DNA of 64,000 nucleotides from Bimastos eiseni (taxonomy: Eukaryota > Annelida > Clitellata > Crassiclitellata > Lumbricidae): contig OY365806.1 in NCBI GenBank assembly GCA_959347315.1, positions 58,799,154 through 58,863,153 on the forward strand. The letters run 5' to 3'. The translations under genes and the position numbers were made by a program. This document shows, piece by piece, positions 62,501 to 64,000 of the stretch. The notes beneath the pieces were generated by a model. That model was not told the origin of the DNA. It did not search any database and saw nothing but the letters and a program-made list of their open reading frames with translations. Numbering within the stretch: the first letter of the stretch is position 1; every line of letters starts with the position of its first letter.

Positions 62501-63683
62501 CTATTTAGGTATATATGTATTGATTAAGACAATCTATTTTGGCACCTATAAGTATCTCACAAAGCACGCACTGTAAATATGATAATGTCAACTTTAGGTG
62601 CGCCTGTCTTTTCAGTTTCCGTTTGTGAACTTAAATCTTTTTTAAAAATACAGTGGCTCTATTAAGCAGAGGGATTCAAACGTTTGGCAGCAGATCTCTA
62701 CTCTTCAGCATGAGATGTTTCTGTGTTTCTATCCTTTGATAATGCAACATGGAAGCTTCACTATTGTGACGACTGAGGAACAGATTGGAACTCTGCTCGG
62801 CCCGGGTTTCTTAGTACTTTGCATCACTCGGACTAACGATGGGTCCAAGTATTAATATTTCAGATTTCTGATTTGAAACAAAAATTTGATTTATTAATTT
62901 ACAAAACAGCTATCAACCTAACTAAAAATACAAATACTGTTATTTTTATTTACAAAATGACAATTGACCTAATTAAAAACCCAAATACTGCTGTTATTAG
63001 TGCTTACAACTTAGTTGCAACTTCCCAGTGTAAACTAAAGCAAGACAAACAAGATTCATAAAAGCTGTGCAAACTGCCAAACTAAACATCAAGAGTATGA
63101 GACTTAAAAATATTCTAAACTCGAACTGTGCAAAATTGAACTCTCAATTCAAACTCGGTTCATCCCTGCTGATCACCCCTTCTCTGCATCTATGTATCTG
63201 GCTGTGAGTTCAGTACCTTTGATAGGGTGTTACAATGTGAGGTTTGGAGCACTTGATGTGCAATTGATTATTTTGTTGAAAGGCACTATATAAATGTGCG
63301 ATTGTGATTATGATTATTTGTTTAGCGAAGGTGAGTGGAGAATTTTTTTAATAAAATATTGGTGACATCTGGAGTAGCTACAGCACATTCAATTTTAACA
63401 TAGAGAAGGTGCCATTATTATAATTTGTTTTTGCTCTTGCTATCATTATTATTATTATTGTTTTTTAATATTACTATAATTATTATCATCATTACAGTTG
63501 TCATTATCTGTAGAGCCGATTTTAATTGATGTTGCTAAACAGGACAATCAACATAATTGACAATATGCTAGAGAAGTTGGAGAAGCACACACAAAATCTG
63601 GAGATTCTGGTGGCTGTACGCACGAATGAACTCAACGCAGAGAAGAAGAAAGTCGAGTCACTTCTGTATAACATCTTGCCTAA
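32316..63683 (+). CDS. Receptor guanylyl cyclase (natriuretic-peptide/speract receptor type), 5' part
   Basis: A single-pass receptor expected to make cGMP on ligand binding. Exons: 32316-32606, 36704-37169, 39084-39191, 39766-39929, 40776-40920, 45741-45977, 50175-50244, 51185-51250, 51443-51530, 52134-52247, 54584-54664, 55611-55787, 57146-57293, 61008-61169, 62178-62355, 63543-63683. Phases close over 878 codons, then phase 2 out of the window. Order: signal peptide (1-21), ANF-receptor ligand domain (22-470), membrane span (about 471-492), kinase-homology domain (about 546-825), HNOBA/dimerisation helix ending LLYNILPK. The catalytic cyclase domain must lie to the right of 64000. Exon 13 uses a weak GTGCCT donor (57294). 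The giant introns (up to about 5 kb) carry most of the repeats in the window and a nested transposon on the minus strand. Confidence 0.9.
32690..32860. repeat. GGTCTTGGTCTCG minisatellite
   Basis: Imperfect copies of CGGTCTTGGTCTCGAATRC with a GGTCTCGAGACGGTCTCAAG inverted piece at its start. The same motif returns at 33490-33605. It lies about 85 bp after exon 1 of the cyclase. Confidence 0.8.
32995..33050. repeat. AT microsatellite
   Basis: About 20 AT units followed by ACATACATATATAT and a TAGGCCTA octamer. Confidence 0.9.
33083..33122. repeat. Perfect 18-bp hairpin
   Basis: Arms TGGTTCAGTTGTCTTCAC (33083-33100) and its exact complement (33105-33122) around the loop TGAG. Too short for a microRNA precursor. 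No role is known. Confidence 0.85.
33490..33605. repeat. GGTCTTGGTCTCG minisatellite, second block
   Basis: Four to five imperfect copies of CGGTCTTGGTCTCGGACCAC, same orientation as the 32.7-kb block. The roughly 630 bp between the blocks contain an AT microsatellite and a perfect hairpin, so the two blocks may mark one inserted unit. Confidence 0.75.
33784..33945 (+). mobile_element. Partial hAT MITE of the 44.4-kb family
   Basis: Starts CAGTGATTGAATTGTTTGG and keeps GGGTTGGGAGGGTTCAACCC, GTTAATTCTCAAAAATTACC and CAGTGGCTTAGTGTATCTTA in family order, then breaks off. The right end is missing. Confidence 0.75.
34982..35115. repeat. 79-bp direct duplication
   Basis: GTAAGCCCCTATGGTGTTTA at 34982 and 35061, each followed by GTCAG(C/T)AGCCAATGTTACCC. 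Two copies with a few differences. Confidence 0.8.
35515..35957. mobile_element. hAT-type MITE, 443 bp, 8-bp target duplication
   Basis: Ends CAGCGGTTCTCAATCTG and inverted CAGCGGTTCTCAACCTT, flanked by GCTTAGGG (35507-35514) and ACTTAGGG (35958-35965), one mismatch. The GGGTCGCCACACC / GGGGGTCACAGGG interior is typical of Charlie-like hAT derivatives. No coding frame. Confidence 0.9.
36153..36646. mobile_element. MITE with GGGGCC...TACGT ends (494 bp)
   Basis: Left end GGGCCCAACCATATATTATG and right end, inverted, GGGGCCATCCAATATTACGT. Both ends continue into C-rich blocks (CACCCACCCC; CCTCCCTCCC). The right inverted end closely parallels the terminus next to the 58-kb transposase (GGGGCCGTCCATAAATGACG). 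The cyclase exon 2 acceptor lies 56 bp to the right. No clear target duplication. Confidence 0.7.
37840..38445 (+). mobile_element. LINE-A (L2-like) reverse-transcriptase fragment
   Basis: Plus-strand pieces read QQHADDTMA (palm motif, YADD-like), [32 protein letters not shown] and, near 38380, TFIHAL, all in polymerase order across frameshifts. It ends with the LINE-A box GAGTGCCTCTGAGTAGATTT then GAGGTGCTATATCAA. Confidence 0.8.
38560..38935 (+). mobile_element. LINE-A (L2-like) C-terminal fragment and 3' end
   Basis: Reads [16 protein letters not shown] with a YLMDLL-like block, then ends with GGAGCGCCTCTTAGTAGATA, GGGGCGCTATATCAA and TTGATTGATTGATTGG. This copy ties the 3' box to the polymerase-coding part. 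Confidence 0.75.
39369..39480 (-). mobile_element. LINE-A 3' tail with (TGAA)n
   Basis: A perfect (ATTC)n run to 39419 abuts ATTTATATAGCGCCCTTTAA and TGCTCCCAGCCCAGC. On minus this is the LINE-A 3' box followed by a TGAA tail, the clearest example of the tail structure here. Confidence 0.75.
40240..40523 (+). pseudogene. Decayed 3' end of the 58-kb transposase family
   Basis: From about 40300 the plus strand matches the C-terminus of the minus-strand transposase ORF: CGCATGAGGCCACAGACAGT, then a reading [15 protein letters not shown]...LPIYCMK against [16 protein letters not shown]...TPIYSIK. The tryptophan of the intact copy is TAG here (40394-40396). Similarity continues past the stop into AGGAGAATGG...GGCGTGAAGTTT. 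It is in the intron after cyclase exon 4. Confidence 0.85.
40965..42433. mobile_element. Possible hAT-like unit around a GAT satellite
   Basis: The right end is TTCAGTACAGCCCTA (inverted TAGGGCTGTACTGAA); the left candidate is TGTTATTGTACCGAACA at about 40965. Both flanks inside have GGCCGAATAG repeats. The left end and target duplication are not convincing, and the interior is simple repeat. Confidence 0.4.
41216..41545. repeat. GAT/GATG satellite
   Basis: About 330 bp of imperfect GATGATGATG(GATGA) units. All six frames are open over long stretches only because the repeat lacks stops. Sequence from 41640 to 42115 stays TGAT/GGAT-rich, a decayed extension. Confidence 0.9.
42478..43320. mobile_element. 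hAT element with transposase remnant, 843 bp
   Basis: Ends TAAGGCTGTACCGAT and inverted TCGAGCTGTACCGAT, flanked by AGTGGGGC (42470-42477) and ATTGGGGC (43321-43328), one mismatch. Subterminal arrays of ATCGGTATCGGC / CGATTAATCGG. Near 43080-43185 a plus frame reads [16 protein letters not shown], which parallels the C-terminal hAT dimerisation motif (ER-VFS-A-G). Otherwise dead. Confidence 0.8.
42804..42995. repeat. Inverted repeat inside the hAT element
   Basis: GCCAAGGAATGGCTGACCAA... at 42804-42827 pairs with 42972-42995 (23 of 24 positions); a direct copy, CAAGGAACGGCTGGCCAATT, starts at about 42832. This may be a smaller element nested in the larger one. Confidence 0.6.
43466..43625. 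mobile_element. Possible hAT-like end
   Basis: CAGGGGCGTCTACATAGGGG followed by GGATCCGGGGGC resembles the CAGGGGC-type hAT termini of the 53.2-kb MITE. No partner end was found. Confidence 0.35.
44374..44674 (+). mobile_element. hAT-type MITE, 301 bp, 8-bp target duplication
   Basis: Starts CAGTGATTGAATTGTTGGG and ends, inverted, CAGGATTTGAATTGCCAGA; flanked by AGCTCATC (44366-44373) and AGGTCATC (44675-44682), one mismatch. Same family as 31753-32049 and 33784-33945. It lies in the intron between cyclase exons 5 and 6. Confidence 0.88.
46130..46375. repeat. GC-rich repeat with GCGGCCGC, copy 1
   Basis: Begins ACTAGCTGGGGTGCCCGGCA, contains GGCGGCCGCGGCGTTCACCA and GTGTCCCAGGTGTTCCCCGA and runs into AATGCATAAACGGACAG. 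The class is unclear. It stands out from the AT-rich surroundings. Confidence 0.65.
46376..46890 (+). mobile_element. LINE-B 3' fragment
   Basis: Reads [20 protein letters not shown] and [12 protein letters not shown] with frameshifts and ends GCCCTGTGTCTAGCTTTC then GTGGCACTTTAGAAATG. It separates the two halves of the surrounding GC-rich repeat. Confidence 0.75.
46975..47210. repeat. GC-rich repeat with GCGGCCGC, copy 2
   Basis: Same GGGCGGCCGCGGGGTTCACC, GTGTCCCAGGTGTTCCCCGA and GCAAATGCATAGCCGGATAG order as copy 1, ending in TTTTATATATGGAGATC. This terminal TTTTATATATRGAT word recurs in repeats of many animals. Class unclear. Confidence 0.65.
47215..47490 (-). mobile_element. LINE-A (L2-like) 3' fragment
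   Basis: Plus strand TATAGCGCCCCTTCAAGACC, TGCTCCCAGCCCAACCATGG; the minus strand reads [13 protein letters not shown], the SGPALWNSLP equivalent of L2 polymerases. Confidence 0.65.
47534..48000. repeat. 314-bp tandem unit, about 1.5 copies
   Basis: TCGAAATAATGTAAGG at 47534 and 47848, each followed by TACAATT, TGAAATG, GAACATTGCTT, CCCATGCTG and a CACAGCAAAG block. It continues toward ACATACATAGTTACATACAT at 48220-48250, so it may be part of the same GC-rich repeat family. Confidence 0.65.
49110..49320 (-). mobile_element. tRNA-derived SINE, family 1
   Basis: The best tRNA-like head of the family: on minus, TGGTGGCTCATCGGTTAGAG (A-box region) and GCAGGTTCGACCCTCGTCC (B-box). The body and AATTTCGAGAATTTC end follow. 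Confidence 0.8.
50175..50244 (+). other. Cyclase exon 7: transmembrane segment
   Basis: Encodes [20 protein letters not shown] followed by VFYR; the basic stop-transfer residues RNKFK come from the split codon and the next exon. It is the only membrane span visible after the signal peptide. Confidence 0.85.
50300..50470 (+). mobile_element. tRNA-derived SINE, family 2
   Basis: TAGTCTGATGGCTTTGCACA and GAGGTTCAAACCCCACCTGG give A- and B-box spacing like a tRNA, followed by AGAGATTCCTGCTCAGCC. It shares the layout of the 61.27-kb copy. Confidence 0.6.
52590..52880 (+). mobile_element. LINE-B 3' remnant
   Basis: Ends in CAAGCTAGTGCCCTGGTCTT, then TTTTAAGTAGCTCTTTACAG, the LINE-B 3' signature. 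The upstream CT-rich part is too decayed to read as protein. Confidence 0.5.
53216..53362 (+). mobile_element. hAT-type MITE, 147 bp, perfect 8-bp target duplication
   Basis: Ends CAGGGGCAGCGATCC and inverted CAGAGGTGGCGATCTC; flanked on both sides by ATTCAAGT (53208-53215, 53363-53370). The inside has a G run and GACAAGTCCCCCACCTTTTG. A truncated relative lies at 30845-30952. Confidence 0.92.
53640..53910 (-). mobile_element. LINE reverse-transcriptase C-terminal fragment
   Basis: The minus frame reads [20 protein letters not shown] and [15 protein letters not shown] followed by FELAPNSK-like sequence, the RR-R-GDMI-VYKI block found near the C-terminus of several LINE polymerases. It differs from LINE-A and LINE-B. 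Confidence 0.7.
54057..54120 (-). repeat. LINE-A 3' box
   Basis: ATATAGCACCCCTTCAAGAT then ATCTACTAAGAGGTGCTCC: inverted LINE-A end without coding sequence. Confidence 0.6.
54857..55050 (-). mobile_element. tRNA-derived SINE, family 1 (diverged)
   Basis: ACACGCCTCAATGGCGCAAT...GAAGGACTTGCACGAG...AAGGATCGAGCCCGTGC...GGCTGACCGCTCTAACC keeps the family order with a short internal duplication (TCCTACATTAGGAAACTAAT). Confidence 0.7.
55860..56175 (+). mobile_element. LINE-B 3' remnant
   Basis: CT-rich coding remnant ending TGATGCCCTGTGCTTAGCTT then CTAGTGATGCCATTGAAG, matching the LINE-B 3' signature at 46.84 kb. Confidence 0.55.
58538..60103 (-). CDS. DDE-like transposase core with C2H2 zinc finger (main ORF)
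   Basis: 521 codons, uninterrupted. From about residue 12 ([20 protein letters not shown]) the sequence looks like a conserved transposase: [11 protein letters not shown] (77-87), [12 protein letters not shown] (195-206), and [18 protein letters not shown] (230-247). By analogy with DDE enzymes that share a DGG...PG-S-N-E layout, candidate acidic residues are D77 or D78, D196 and E240. A C-X2-C-X12-H-X3-H finger is at C434, C437, H450 and H454, and a cysteine cluster at 342-348. The acidic tail ends TPIYSIK. I cannot name the superfamily. The true N-terminus is in the overlapping upstream ORF, so the ATG at 60103 is probably not the natural start. Confidence 0.75.
   Translation of the reverse strand: MALQSVEVGSIFRLLPKRSSSLEGQRHVSTVPVKLIRAQNDHHAKHIDGLFCTATIRHLEELASMLGPNEVCFLSQDDKARVPIGLTAANKQSPLLMHLEYRVSLPDHDWVVAAGHKLIPSVYAGIQIQPNGLRNPEAVGYSGPTYIAIRSGKHSSSTAFSHGLDFEKLLTLKEFDAITKSGIDQLVKPILVSTVDGGPDENPRYQKVITVAIHHFLQHDYDALFIATNAPGRSAFNRVERKMAPLSKELAGLILPHDHYGSHLNERGITIDSELEKTNFKFAGDTLAEVWSQLIVDNFPTVAEYIDPTKTEIQEQNFMSRDQKWYDVHVRTSQYLTQLVKCADNKCCSKPRSSYFSVVTERFLPTPLPVVQTSEGLKIPERTTDGASHKFPSLFVAQSLKVDDILPRSSNPYWLIPYDLYCPSIQSVLGDRICKICHTSFASLVMLRNHSATHKQESIIPPKRIRPQRVAAHWQRELMVILAREENGESVDWMEEEDLELNGISIPQDEQICATPIYSIK
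60036..60515 (-). CDS. N-terminal part of the same transposase (coiled coil and DNA-binding-like)
   Basis: 159 codons. Residues about 20-75 are a lysine/glutamate-rich coiled coil ([20 protein letters not shown]). Then [20 protein letters not shown] and [20 protein letters not shown] look like a helix-turn-helix region. The frame runs through SRSGLYL near 60070 and then goes wrong, while the -1 frame continues with RLLPKRS. One extra base in the AAA at 60068-60070 (plus strand) explains both ORFs. Inactivating mutation, assembly error or programmed frameshift cannot be told apart here. Confidence 0.65.
   Translation of the reverse strand: MQSQIDIVNADLVGLYERQKREMLTHEQEIELKEKTKKKTELENQLKKKKGDQKRAQKARDEKKRKLNDLFDDNPELRTSLKARAQPGRPRIEEDQPLLLETIVDIAMYGSASHERRQSDVYRSIKTLDQLTEQLKMNGFTISRSGLYLSSFAKAQFIS
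61265..61440 (+). mobile_element. tRNA-derived SINE, family 2
   Basis: CAGATGGTTAGTATGCAGTG and ACCTGTTCAAGTCCCATCAG in tRNA-like spacing, followed by GAGATTTCTGCTCCTCTAGC as in the 50.3-kb copy. Confidence 0.6.
61690..62060 (+). mobile_element. LINE reverse-transcriptase fragment with YVDD
   Basis: Reads [38 protein letters not shown] and, after a frameshift, [13 protein letters not shown], [11 protein letters not shown] and [12 protein letters not shown]. It contains the catalytic-motif region and fingers-to-thumb segment of a non-LTR polymerase. It lies in the intron between cyclase exons 14 and 15. Confidence 0.85.
63270..63310 (+). repeat. LINE 3' box
   Basis: GAAAGGCACTATATAAATGT then GCGATTGTGATTATGATTAT: the GCGCTATATAAATG box and a TTA-rich tail only. 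Confidence 0.5.
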
Positions 63684-64000
63684 GTGAGTCCACTCAAGGT
63701 CCAGTTTCAGGAAACTCTTTCAGTGTTGCTACAGTCTCTTCTAGGCTTGTTTCAGAGGCTTAGTGGGATTTGCTGATGTTGCTTTGGAAAGTGTATTTTT
63801 GTTAGATCATAATGTCTACAATTAGTATTGTATTGTCTTTTTCATTTAATCATGTCATGTGATACCAAAATAAAGGGTTTCTGAGGTGTAATGGACATCA
63901 ACTTATTAATAGGTGTTTGTCAAAATCGCTCGGGTAGGACTCTGTGTTCTCAAATGATGAATTAATTAATTAATTAAGCATGACTGAATGAAAATTACCG

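Overview
This is animal nuclear DNA: AT-rich, with long introns that obey GT-AG rules and a dense load of LINE, SINE and hAT-type debris. The gene set (GPLD1-like, HYLS1-like, an RDH-type short-chain dehydrogenase, a receptor guanylyl cyclase) and the mixture of repeats suggest an invertebrate, perhaps a deuterostome such as a hemichordate or echinoderm. The species cannot be fixed from sequence alone.

Layout. (1) 473-8276, plus strand: the last ten coding exons of a GPLD1-like protein, with FG-GAP beta-propeller repeats. (2) 10626-19850, plus: a HYLS1-like centriole/cilium gene rebuilt as eight coding exons (402 aa). (3) 21816-29985, minus: a complete seven-exon retinol-dehydrogenase-like SDR (329 aa). 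It lies tail to tail with HYLS1, and candidate poly(A) signals of the two strands sit within 45 bp of each other. (4) 32316 to beyond the right edge, plus: a receptor guanylyl cyclase. Sixteen exons are visible: signal peptide, ligand-binding domain, one membrane span, kinase-homology pseudokinase and dimerisation linker. The cyclase domain itself lies past 64000. In all four rebuilt models the exon phases close, which is the main support for the coordinates.

Between and inside the genes are: several non-autonomous hAT-type elements whose 8-bp target duplications can be read directly; a tiny piggyBac-like foldback element; two tRNA-derived SINE families; fragments of at least two LINE families, whose 3' boxes (GCGCTATATAAATG plus TGAA repeats) are scattered everywhere; and tandem repeats.

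The most unusual item is in the last part of the cyclase gene, on the minus strand at about 58.0-60.8 kb. It is a nearly intact transposon-like unit of a family I cannot name. It has a basic coiled-coil/DNA-binding N-terminal part and a DDE-like core with a C-terminal C2H2 zinc finger, split by a one-base frameshift. A decayed second copy of its 3' end lies at 40.2-40.5 kb, and a 494-bp MITE at 36.15 kb carries matching GGGGCC termini. Together these point to an active or recently active DNA-transposon lineage worth classifying.

The four host genes do not form a pathway. GPLD1 acts on GPI anchors outside the cell, HYLS1 at centrioles and cilia, the SDR on retinoid or other lipid carbonyls in membranes, and the cyclase in cGMP signalling at the cell surface.
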